Positions 1 through 6,107 of a stretch of DNA of 18,961 nucleotides are shown here, one piece after another. The stretch is from Deltaproteobacteria bacterium (GTDB lineage Bacteria > Desulfobacterota > Dissulfuribacteria > Dissulfuribacterales > UBA3076). The stretch's first letter is position 1; every line of letters starts with the position of its first letter. Below the pieces are notes generated by a model that saw nothing but the letters and a program-made list of their open reading frames with translations, was not told the DNA's origin and did not search any database. The DNA is taken from positions 1 through 18,961 of the forward strand of contig JAGGRV010000337.1 in NCBI GenBank assembly GCA_021159445.1, given 5' to 3'. Position numbers and translations under genes: made by a program.

Positions 1-109
1 GTAAGCGTTCACAGGGCACCGCATCTGCTTTGTTGTCGGGCACTTGAAGTACAGGAAGTACGTCTGCGTACCCTCCGCCTCGCATCTGCAGTACCCTGTA
101 AACGCTTAC
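1..109. repeat. GTAA-ended palindromic repeat element, copy 1
   Basis: Both ends carry matching inverted arms: GTAAGCGTTCACAGGG at 1-16 and CCCTGTAAACGCTTAC at 94-109 (15 of 16 pair). Bases 21-65 are identical to 4128-4172 in copy 2, so this is a dispersed family and not a one-off hairpin. The window starts on the first base of the element, so its left flank cannot be checked for a target duplication. It lies downstream of the desulfoferrodoxin gene on the far side from its promoter and may serve as a terminator or mRNA 3' end; that role is inference. Confidence 0.8.
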
Positions 110-162
110 CAAATCACTAAATTATCAGCCACAGACCCACATAGACTGACACAGACGAAAAA

Positions 163-194
163 AATCACTCAATCACTAAATCACCCAATTCATT
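163..194. repeat. Octamer tandem repeat, AATCACTN type
   Basis: Four 8-base units follow one another: AATCACTC, AATCACTA, AATCACCC and a degenerate AATTCATT. A further AATCACTA occurs just after the palindromic element at about 112-119, and a CACAGAC-rich stretch lies at 129-157. The region holds no convincing gene. It looks like a degenerate simple repeat of recombinational or slippage origin. Confidence 0.6.
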
Positions 195-297
195 AGCTGC
201 CTGACCTATTTTTTCCCATCTCCACACATTCCTTCAGGTGATCGTGGGTCGGGACATACTTCACCCTTATACCAGGTTCAATAATATCGAATTTCAT
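193..297 (-). CDS. Possible 34-aa small protein downstream of desulfoferrodoxin
   Basis: An open frame starts 13 bases past the desulfoferrodoxin stop and reads MKFDIIEPGIRVKYV... to ...GKNRSGS. The composition (mixed charge, regular hydrophobic spacing, VPTHDHLKEC) is more protein-like than random, but no good Shine-Dalgarno sequence is placed in front of the ATG and I recognise no family. It could be the last small gene of the operon, or the N-terminal remnant of a longer gene whose remainder was lost where the simple-repeat DNA now begins. An inverted repeat ATCTCA-CTA-TGAGAT (296-310) overlaps its start and the previous stop. Confidence 0.35.
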   Translation of the reverse strand: MKFDIIEPGIRVKYVPTHDHLKECVEMGKNRSGS

Positions 298-309
298 CTC
301 ACTATGAGA

Positions 310-684
310 TTATCCCTTCCACAGGGCATGAATGTTACAGTATGCCCTGGCAGTGACCTTGCCGGCCTCAATACGAAAAACAGCATCAGGGGCATCACCG
401 GGGCTCAAAAATTGCCTGTAGGCCCTGCCATCGGCAATCAACTCGATCCACTCGATATAGTGTTTTCCCTCCATTGGGTGAGCCACACTCCCCACCTTTA
501 CATTGAAACCACCGTCCACCTTCTCTACTACAGGTATGTGTTTTTCTTTTGCTGCATCAACGGTGTTCTCTACCATAAGTTTCATGGGCTGGTCGCAGCA
601 TACCAGCTCTCCCACACCTGCGTGAACCATCTCGACCATATTGCCGCACAGTTCACACTTGTAGATTTCCAGTCTTTTTGTCAT
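310..684 (-). CDS. dfx: Desulfoferrodoxin (2Fe superoxide reductase)
   Basis: This 124-aa cytoplasmic protein reduces superoxide to peroxide without making oxygen, using electrons usually supplied by rubredoxin. All metal ligands are visible. Centre I, the rubredoxin-like Fe site, uses C10, C13, C29 and C30. Centre II, the active site, uses H49, H69, H75, C116 and H119, and the E47-K48 pair that assists catalysis is present. Length and layout match the 2Fe class exactly. An AGGAGG ribosome site lies 8 bases before the ATG. It is the last clear gene of the sigma-54-driven cytochrome operon, 31 bases after the pentahaem cytochrome gene, which ties superoxide removal to that system. No rubredoxin gene is present in the window. 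Confidence 0.95.
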   Translation of the reverse strand: MTKRLEIYKCELCGNMVEMVHAGVGELVCCDQPMKLMVENTVDAAKEKHIPVVEKVDGGFNVKVGSVAHPMEGKHYIEWIELIADGRAYRQFLSPGDAPDAVFRIEAGKVTARAYCNIHALWKG

Positions 685-715
685 TTCATAAACCTCCTAA
701 AAATCAAAAGCGGTA

Positions 716-2056
716 TCATTTGACATCCATTGTCAAGGTAGTGGTATTAACCAGAATCGGGGCATACTCATCTGCAGGCAACTCAAGAAACTCGCCCACA
801 GAGCTTGGTACCTGGCTGTAAAAGAGACTCGCTTTAATGGTTACCGGCCCTGGAGAAATATTTTCAGGAATAGCCCATGTGTAGTTCTCGATCTTGGTCT
901 CCATAGGACCGATCCGGTAATCAACCGAAGTATTAGCCGCAGTGTACCACTGGCAGATGGTCATTCGTCCCTTGGGATCGAAGAATGGCCGACGGAAGAT
1001 CCGGACGCCGTCAGGGCAATTGCCGTCCCGTTTTATCCCTTTGAAGCCCTTGATTTCTATGATCTCCCCCATGGACTGATATGCCATGGCCCCGGAGTCA
1101 GCAATGGTATATTCTTCTCCTTCGAAACCTTTGCGATTAACAGGGATCTGGTAGCCCTTGCCAGTGGCGTCAATGGCCTGCACTTCCAACCAGAGCATAC
1201 GTTCTTCAGTAGAACCTGAAGGGATGTAGTGCCCTACCTTTCCATTAAAGAGCTCTGCCCGTAGTTTAAGTGTGGAACCAGGAGAGATATCCGTCTTTTT
1301 CGTGTAAAGGGCCAGGTCAACAGCACCGGCAAGCTTGCTGGAAAAATGGGAACCGTGAAAACTGTGATGGGCGAGATCGGCCCTTTTCTTCCCACCAAAG
1401 GCGGCCTTGCCCGGTGAGTGATACATATGGCAATCCTGACACCGTGTCCCCTTATCGGCATAAGGTCCTGCCTTCCATTCACGATATGTTTCCTTTACCC
1501 AGGCACCATAAGGGCTCTGTTCATCATGGCATGTGGCACAGAGTTCCGGACTCCTGGTAAACTCCGAGTACTTCACCCCGTGGGAAGGAGACTTTGCATC
1601 GGCCCTTGGTCCCTGCTTCACCTTGTCCGGCTCAATGGTAAAGCTGAAATTGAAGGGTACTTCTTCAGTAGTCCCGGTTATGTTGTGACAGATCTCACAG
1701 CTCACGCCTTCATTGGCCCTGGTCCCGGCTTCAGCAGGCTTTGGTGGAATGTCTCCACTCAAAAAAGCAAGAGGACCGTGGCAGGCAATGCATCCGCCCT
1801 TGACACCGGAGACCTTCTCAAGCTTTAGGGCATGGGGAAGGGCCAGTTTGAAGTATTCAACCTGATCCCATTCATGTGTAAAACTCTGTGACATCAGGCA
1901 CTGCTGCCACTCCTGATAGATCTCGCTGTGACAGACTCCACACTTCTTGGGTTGCTTAAAATTTTCATACTGGAATTTGCCGGTTTCTGCACAGTTTCCA
2001 ATAAAAGGGGTCAAAACAAAGAATATTGCCCAAAAAATCACGTTTCTTTTTTTCAT
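716..2056 (-). CDS. Pentahaem c-type cytochrome, cytochrome c554-like, with C-terminal beta domain
   Basis: A 446-aa exported protein with an N-terminal hydrophobic signal (about residues 5-20) and five CxxCH haem sites at residues 39-43, 89-93, 120-124, 173-177 and 206-210. The haem part resembles the cytochrome c554 family. From about residue 230 to the end there are no haems, and the sequence looks beta-rich (alternating hydrophobics, many Gly/Pro turns), as in cytochromes with a C-terminal immunoglobulin-like domain. A strong GGGAGG site lies 5 bases before the ATG. In nitrifiers c554 takes electrons from hydroxylamine oxidoreductase; here it directly follows an octahaem cytochrome of that family, so a partner role is likely by analogy. 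Cys22 follows the signal but Asn at -1 makes a lipobox unlikely. Periplasmic location is inferred. Confidence 0.85.
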   Translation of the reverse strand: MKKRNVIFWAIFFVLTPFIGNCAETGKFQYENFKQPKKCGVCHSEIYQEWQQCLMSQSFTHEWDQVEYFKLALPHALKLEKVSGVKGGCIACHGPLAFLSGDIPPKPAEAGTRANEGVSCEICHNITGTTEEVPFNFSFTIEPDKVKQGPRADAKSPSHGVKYSEFTRSPELCATCHDEQSPYGAWVKETYREWKAGPYADKGTRCQDCHMYHSPGKAAFGGKKRADLAHHSFHGSHFSSKLAGAVDLALYTKKTDISPGSTLKLRAELFNGKVGHYIPSGSTEERMLWLEVQAIDATGKGYQIPVNRKGFEGEEYTIADSGAMAYQSMGEIIEIKGFKGIKRDGNCPDGVRIFRRPFFDPKGRMTICQWYTAANTSVDYRIGPMETKIENYTWAIPENISPGPVTIKASLFYSQVPSSVGEFLELPADEYAPILVNTTTLTMDVK

Positions 2057-2075
2057 AGTACCTCCCCGATAGGAT

Positions 2076-2094
2076 GGGGCACCAAAGGCGCCCC
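2076..2094 (-). promoter_or_regulatory. Intercistronic mRNA hairpin between the two cytochrome genes
   Basis: In the minus-strand transcript GGGGCGCC-TTT-GGTGCCCC can fold into an 8-bp stem with one G-U pair and a 3-base loop. On the opposite strand the same pair is an A-C mismatch, so the stem favours this transcript. It ends about 19 bases before the downstream ATG and no U-run follows, so it is more likely an mRNA stability or processing element than a terminator. Confidence 0.5.
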
Positions 2095-2105
2095 ATTTGG
2101 ATCGA

Positions 2106-3389
2106 TTATTTCTCCATCTTGGCCGTGGCCCTCATGGTCATGGCAAGCTCCTTGATTTCACCGAGATCCTTGGTCATCATGGCCCAGCCGTACCAGTAGG
2201 CATAGTCAGGATTGACATGGAAATTGCCCTGGTATGTCCGCATCCGGTGCTTCATGTACATCTGGAACAAGACCTGATCTATATGAGACATCTGATCCAA
2301 ATTCCCACCACCGGTCCTCAAAAAATACAGAAAGTCCGGATAGGCAAAGGCATAGTTTTCAGGTTTCTTGATAACGCCGTCTTTGTAAAGGCCGGCGACA
2401 ATTTCTATACCCTCTGCCAACAATCTATCCGCCTTCTGCAGCATGGAATCACCATAAGCCAGTTGCTCTCTTGCGTACTTCTCAGAGTGACACTTGCTGC
2501 AGGTCTTGATCATTTTCTCCCGTTCAGTGAGCCATGCCTCCTCAGTAAGACGGACCATGTCCACGGACTTTACTGCATCAAGACGTGCAGTCGGCTCCCC
2601 TGTCTCAGGATTCAAAACGCCAAGGGCCTTGAGTATGGTCACCCTGTCAGCAGCCCACTGCTTGTCTTCAGGAAGGGGAAGTCTTACACCAAGGAAGCCC
2701 CAGGCTGTCTTGTTCGTATGAGTACCGTTCGGCAGATGACAGAACTGACAGGTAGGCGCTTGGGCATTCTCAGGCAACTTGCCCTTTTCCTTTACAAAGT
2801 AACGGGTGCCGTGTTTGGAACTACTCCACATCTCCCACTGGGGATGATCGTATCCCATATGGCATTGCTGACAGGCCCTGGGGTCCTGGGCCTCCTTTTT
2901 GGAGAAGCTGTGCCTGGTATGGCATTCATCACAAGAGTTGTTCTGATAGCGATATCCCTTGTCCCGCTGTTCTTTTTTCTGGGCCTCTGACTTGATCCCC
3001 ATGTTGTGGCAGCCACCGCAGCCCCTGCCTCCTTCCATCAGCTCATCAGGCTCAACATGGGTAATCGGCATGGCATTCAAGGATGTCCAGCCAAAATTGT
3101 GCTTGCCTTTAACAAACGAATCGAATTGCTCTTCATGGCACTGGGCGCAGACATGTTCATCAGGCAAAGCGACCTTATTGAAATCCTTGGCGCTTGTGTG
3201 CTCCTCTCCATGACAGACCGAACAGGTCACATCTTCTTCGCTGTGCTTGCTGGATTCCCAGTCTGCTACCTGCCCGGGAGAGATCTTCTTGTGACAGGTG
3301 ATACAGGCCTCTTCAGCTCCAATTGCCAGGCCTGTGAAACAGAACATGGCGATAGAGCACCCCAATACGACAATCCACTTCCTCTTCAT
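2106..3389 (-). CDS. Octahaem c-type cytochrome, hydroxylamine oxidoreductase (HAO)-like
   Basis: A 427-aa exported protein: signal peptide residues 1-25 (…GLAIGA-EEA), then eight CxxCH haem sites at 29-33, 56-60, 81-85, 124-128, 153-157, 173-177, 214-218 and 297-301. The haem spacing, the CHMGYDHPQWEMW…SKHG segment after haem 6, and the haem-free helical C-terminal third ending near NPDYAYWYGW are features of the HAO family. Haem 4 (CGGCH) would be the catalytic one. In nitrifiers HAO oxidises hydroxylamine; relatives in anaerobes are thought to work reductively on nitrite, NO or hydroxylamine. Whether the Tyr that crosslinks the P460 haem is present cannot be settled by eye. The GAGGAGGT ribosome site is strong, 18 bases after the zinc-ribbon gene. 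Periplasmic reduction of reactive nitrogen is the most likely role. Confidence 0.88.
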   Translation of the reverse strand: MKRKWIVVLGCSIAMFCFTGLAIGAEEACITCHKKISPGQVADWESSKHSEEDVTCSVCHGEEHTSAKDFNKVALPDEHVCAQCHEEQFDSFVKGKHNFGWTSLNAMPITHVEPDELMEGGRGCGGCHNMGIKSEAQKKEQRDKGYRYQNNSCDECHTRHSFSKKEAQDPRACQQCHMGYDHPQWEMWSSSKHGTRYFVKEKGKLPENAQAPTCQFCHLPNGTHTNKTAWGFLGVRLPLPEDKQWAADRVTILKALGVLNPETGEPTARLDAVKSVDMVRLTEEAWLTEREKMIKTCSKCHSEKYAREQLAYGDSMLQKADRLLAEGIEIVAGLYKDGVIKKPENYAFAYPDFLYFLRTGGGNLDQMSHIDQVLFQMYMKHRMRTYQGNFHVNPDYAYWYGWAMMTKDLGEIKELAMTMRATAKMEK

Positions 3390-3407
3390 AATAACATACC
3401 TCCTCAG

Positions 3408-3659
3408 TTAAATGTTGCGGTCAACGGCAGCGGCTTGACCTGATGAACAAAAAATATCGCCCAGACACTGCTCAGCGTATGGGCAGTATGAGGCACAGCC
3501 AAAATCCATCCTGGGATTCACAAACCGATGGCCGCATTTCTTGCACAGGCGCGTTGTGTCGTCCTTAAAAAATTCTACTTGGCTTCCACATTTTGGGCAC
3601 CTGACTTCAAAAATAGCCCCTGGTTTCCAGTAACGGCTGTCTTGTCCAGGGCATTTCAT
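3408..3659 (-). CDS. Small Cys-rich zinc-ribbon protein
   Basis: An 83-aa cytoplasmic protein starting MKCPGQDSRYWKPG. It has a zinc-ribbon pair of knuckles, CPKCG at residues 21-25 and CKKCGH at 39-44, and then a second Cys cluster GCASYCPYAEQCLG, giving more cysteines than a plain ribbon needs. I chose the ATG at 3659 over an in-frame GTG at 3665 because it makes an ATGA overlap with the preceding stop, with GGTGGAG just in front. I believe this composition recurs in Desulfobacterota, but I know no assigned function. Placement between the operon's first gene and the HAO-like cytochrome suggests a role in regulation, metal handling or assembly of the pathway; that is inference. Confidence 0.75.
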   Translation of the reverse strand: MKCPGQDSRYWKPGAIFEVRCPKCGSQVEFFKDDTTRLCKKCGHRFVNPRMDFGCASYCPYAEQCLGDIFCSSGQAAAVDRNI

Positions 3660-3856
3660 CTCCACCAGCCTTTTTTTATATGGGCCTCCTTCTCTGTTTC
3701 TGCCAACTTCCTGATCTTGTAGGCAGAATCCCTTAAAACACCGTACAGCACGCCGCAGCCGGTATCTTCGCGCACAGCGTCTCCTTTATCGGCAAGGTCA
3801 AGCATCCTTTCTGCGAGTTTGAGCGTTTTTTTAATGTTTTCATCACACGGCTTCAT
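3656..3856 (-). CDS. Small helical protein, first gene of the cytochrome operon
   Basis: A 66-aa protein beginning MKPCDENIKKTLKLAERML and ending KKGWWR. It reads as two amphipathic helices joined by a DTGCGVLYG turn, with two Cys (residue 4 and the turn). I recognise no characterised family. A longer frame opens at 3910, but the sigma-54 promoter at 3914-3929 predicts transcription starting near 3903, inside that extension. The ATG at 3856 also has AAAAGGGA at a suitable distance, so it is the better start. The stop overlaps the zinc-ribbon start by four bases (ATGA), so translation is probably coupled. Confidence 0.7.
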   Translation of the reverse strand: MKPCDENIKKTLKLAERMLDLADKGDAVREDTGCGVLYGVLRDSAYKIRKLAETEKEAHIKKGWWR

Positions 3857-3913
3857 CAAATTGATCCCTTTTAAGAAGACGTATCCCTTGGAAAAGGTTC
3901 TCAACATCATATC

Positions 3914-3929
3914 ATCAAGATCTGTGCCA
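3914..3929 (-). promoter_or_regulatory. Sigma-54 (-24/-12) promoter of the cytochrome operon
   Basis: Reading the minus strand, TGGCAC-AGATC-TTGAT matches the consensus TGGCAC-N5-TTGCW at every conserved position except C to A in the -12 element, with exact spacing. Predicted transcription start is near 3903, about 47 bases before the chosen ATG at 3856. A gene for a sigma-54 activator lies directly upstream, which supports the call. Confidence 0.75.
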
Positions 3930-4107
3930 GGATAAAATTGTACAAAATAATAGGGGAAAAGGCTTTAATATTGGTCAGTTAGTTTTCACTTGCTCCATTG
4001 ACGTATCCCGCAGTGGTGCGGATAACCCGAGACACTATTGATACACTTTGTCCCAGGCGAAAAGAAATGAATCCAACATGCTGATACTGTGATATATTTG
4101 GTAATCC

Positions 4108-4249
4108 GTAAGCGTTTACAGGGCACTGCATCTGCTTTGTTGTCGGGCACTTGAAGTACAGGAAGTACGTCTCATCTGCGTCACTCTGTAAACGCTTACA
4201 GTTCGGTGGGTTGCGGTAAAATGGGCGTTGTAACCCCGTGAACGGTTAC
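4108..4249. mobile_element. GTAA-ended palindromic element, copy 2, possibly a 142-bp MITE-like insertion
   Basis: The core 4108-4199 is the same family as copy 1 at 1-109: arms GTAAGCGTTTACAGGG (4108-4123) and CTCTGTAAACGCTTAC (4184-4199), with 45 identical internal bases. A further end, GTAACCCCGTGAACGGTTAC (4230-4249), pairs with the left arm at 13 of 16 positions. Taken to 4249, the element is flanked by GGTAATCC (4100-4107) and TGTAATCC (4250-4257), a 7/8 match that could be an 8-bp target duplication. GTAA ends with 8-bp duplications are typical of IS66-family elements. It lies between the sigma-54 promoter and its presumed enhancer. Confidence 0.6.
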
Positions 4250-4271
4250 TGTAATCCGTAAGGTGCAAGGG

Positions 4272-4314
4272 TGTCTCATATTAAATCATGAGACATAAAC
4301 GTCTCATGAGACAT
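4272..4314. promoter_or_regulatory. Putative enhancer (activator binding) inverted repeats, TGTCTCA/TGAGACA
   Basis: A perfect inverted repeat TGTCTCAT (4272-4279) and ATGAGACA (4288-4295) has 8 bases between the arms. Right next to it is the perfect 12-base palindrome GTCTCATGAGAC (4301-4312), so the same half-site occurs four times in 43 bases. The cluster overlaps the last codons of the sigma-54 activator gene and sits about 380-400 bp upstream of the predicted start of the operon it would control, a workable distance for a looped enhancer. Binding by the neighbouring Fis-type helix-turn-helix protein is inferred from position and symmetry. As RNA it could also form a hairpin at the 3' end of the activator mRNA. 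Confidence 0.55.
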
Positions 4315-6085
4315 CGTGGAAATCGCCAAGAAACCGGTAAAGGGTGGCGCGCCCGACACCAAGGATTCTGGCCGCCTTAGCCTTGTTCCCTCCACTTCTG
4401 GCCAGGGCGGCACGAATACTATCCCAATCCAGTTTTCGGGAAGGGCCCCTGGAGGATTGTTCATTTTGCCATTTTTTCAATTCCACAGGAAGGTCATAAG
4501 GCTGAATAATCCGGCCCCTGGACTTGACAAGCGCGAATCGAATGGCGCTTTGAAGCTCACGGACGTTTCCAGGCCAGGGATAATCCTTCATCAGTGCCAC
4601 GGCCTCTTTGGAAAGACCCAGGGTTTGTTGTCCGTCTTCACCGGCCTCATTGATGAAGTGCTCCAGCAAAAAAGGAATGTCGTTTTTTCGCTTCCTGAGT
4701 GGCGGCAGGTGAATCGGCACCACGTTGATGCGGTAATAGAGATCCTCGCGAAAATTGTCTCTCTCCATTTCGCGCTTCAGGTCCCGATTTGTAGCGCTGA
4801 TCAGACGTACATCCACTGAGGTGGTCTTTTCGTCACCCACGCGCTCGAACGTCCCGTCCTGAAGGAACCGCAAAAGCTTTGCCTGCATAGGCTTTGGCAG
4901 ATCAGCCACCTCGTCCAGAAACAGGGTGCCGTTGTTAGCCAGCTCGAACCGGCCCTTTTTATCCCGCACAGCTCCGGTAAAGGCCCCTTTCACATGCCCG
5001 AAAAGTTCACTCTCAAGTGTTCCCTCCGGAAGCGCTGCACAATTGATAGGCACAAAAGGACCTCCTCCCCGACGGCTCTCATCGTGGATGGCATGTGCTA
5101 CCAGCTCCTTTCCTGTGCCGGTCTCGCCAGTGATGTGGACCGGATAGTCGTTGGTACCCATGTCTCGAATCTGCTTATAAACCCGGAGCATTTTGGGGTC
5201 TTGCCCTATGATCCCGGCAAAGCCCTTGAGATCCCCAAGCTGTATTCTTAACCCGATCAGGTCTGTTACATCCCGAAAAGAGGCAATAATGCCAACAAAG
5301 CGTCCAGCCACATCTTCTCTGCCGTTCACCGTCATCTCAATCCGCCTGGGCTCACCTTTTCTGGTAAGAATATTAAGTGGATAATAAAGATGATCCAGGG
5401 AATCGGGCGGGCTGTCTTGAAAAGAACAGCGACTGCCGCAGAAAGGTCCGTCAAAGGCCTCATGGCAGTCTTTCCCAAGGACATCTTCTCTGGAATAGCC
5501 GGTTATTTTCTCAGCAGCCCGGTTGAAAAACACGATGTATCTATCCTTGTCATGGGCTATAATGCCCTCAGAAAGGTTATCAAGGATATTTTCCAGGTTC
5601 TTCCTGTTTACCAAATTTTTAAACAGTAAGGAAAGGTGAGCTTCGACAAGTTCTTTGAAACTTGCCAGGAGCTTCTCATACCGTTTTTCGTATTTATTCT
5701 CCTTTGAATCAAGCACACAGATCGTGCCAAAAACTTCACCATCAGGCCAAAGGAGCGGAAAACCGAGGTAGGAAATCATTCCCAGTTTTATGTCCGGGTT
5801 TTTATCCCATTCTTTATCTTTCAACGCATTTGGAACCAAGATACTGTCCTTCGTTTTTACGACCCTCTCACAGTAGAGGCCGGCCAGATACTCCCTGTTT
5901 CCTGCTTTATATGGATTTTTGCTTGATTGACTTGAGCGAAAAACTTCGATGTCAGGAGGATCAAGTTTCATAATTAGGGCAGAGGGCACATTGATAATCT
6001 CTGCCATAGTATCGACGACACTTTGCCAACTCGTGACGATTTCATCGGTTATCCCGATTTCACTTTTGTTTATTTCAGAAGCCAT
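4304..6085 (-). CDS. Sigma-54-dependent transcriptional activator (GAF-PAS-AAA+-Fis HTH)
   Basis: A 593-aa enhancer-binding protein. Domain order: GAF about 10-150, PAS about 165-285, AAA+ about 300-530, Fis-type helix-turn-helix about 555-590. The AAA+ part has Walker A GETGTGKE (320-327), the GAFTGA loop that contacts sigma-54 (367-372) and Walker B GTLFLDE. There is no receiver domain, so control is by direct sensing. The PAS carries C207, C216 and C220, a possible metal, Fe-S or redox site. An in-frame TTG at 6124 would overlap amrS; I prefer ATG 6085 (MASEINKSE), 22 bases after amrS. It is likely the regulator of the cytochrome/dfx operon immediately downstream, which has a sigma-54 promoter. 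A GAF sensor recalls NorR, which senses NO, but the ligand here is unknown. Confidence 0.9.
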   Translation of the reverse strand: MASEINKSEIGITDEIVTSWQSVVDTMAEIINVPSALIMKLDPPDIEVFRSSQSSKNPYKAGNREYLAGLYCERVVKTKDSILVPNALKDKEWDKNPDIKLGMISYLGFPLLWPDGEVFGTICVLDSKENKYEKRYEKLLASFKELVEAHLSLLFKNLVNRKNLENILDNLSEGIIAHDKDRYIVFFNRAAEKITGYSREDVLGKDCHEAFDGPFCGSRCSFQDSPPDSLDHLYYPLNILTRKGEPRRIEMTVNGREDVAGRFVGIIASFRDVTDLIGLRIQLGDLKGFAGIIGQDPKMLRVYKQIRDMGTNDYPVHITGETGTGKELVAHAIHDESRRGGGPFVPINCAALPEGTLESELFGHVKGAFTGAVRDKKGRFELANNGTLFLDEVADLPKPMQAKLLRFLQDGTFERVGDEKTTSVDVRLISATNRDLKREMERDNFREDLYYRINVVPIHLPPLRKRKNDIPFLLEHFINEAGEDGQQTLGLSKEAVALMKDYPWPGNVRELQSAIRFALVKSRGRIIQPYDLPVELKKWQNEQSSRGPSRKLDWDSIRAALARSGGNKAKAARILGVGRATLYRFLGDFHDVS

Positions 6086-6107
6086 GCTCAGAACATTACC
6101 TTGCAGC

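Noticed and set aside
111..195. Short repeated units suggesting a CRISPR array
   Set aside because: Units are 8 bases with no spacers of regular length and no cas genes; it is a simple tandem repeat.
716..2056. Lipoprotein signal in the pentahaem cytochrome (Cys22)
   Set aside because: Asn directly before the Cys does not fit a lipobox.
2076..2094. Rho-independent terminator between the cytochrome genes
   Set aside because: No U-run follows the stem and the next gene is plainly in the same operon.
4028..4034. Extra activator half-site CGAGACA nearer the sigma-54 promoter
   Set aside because: Single, imperfect and without an inverted partner.
4316..4819. Long plus-strand open frame opposite the activator gene
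   Set aside because: It is antisense to the conserved AAA+ and HTH coding region and has no family-like sequence; similar overlapping frames elsewhere were dropped for the same reason.
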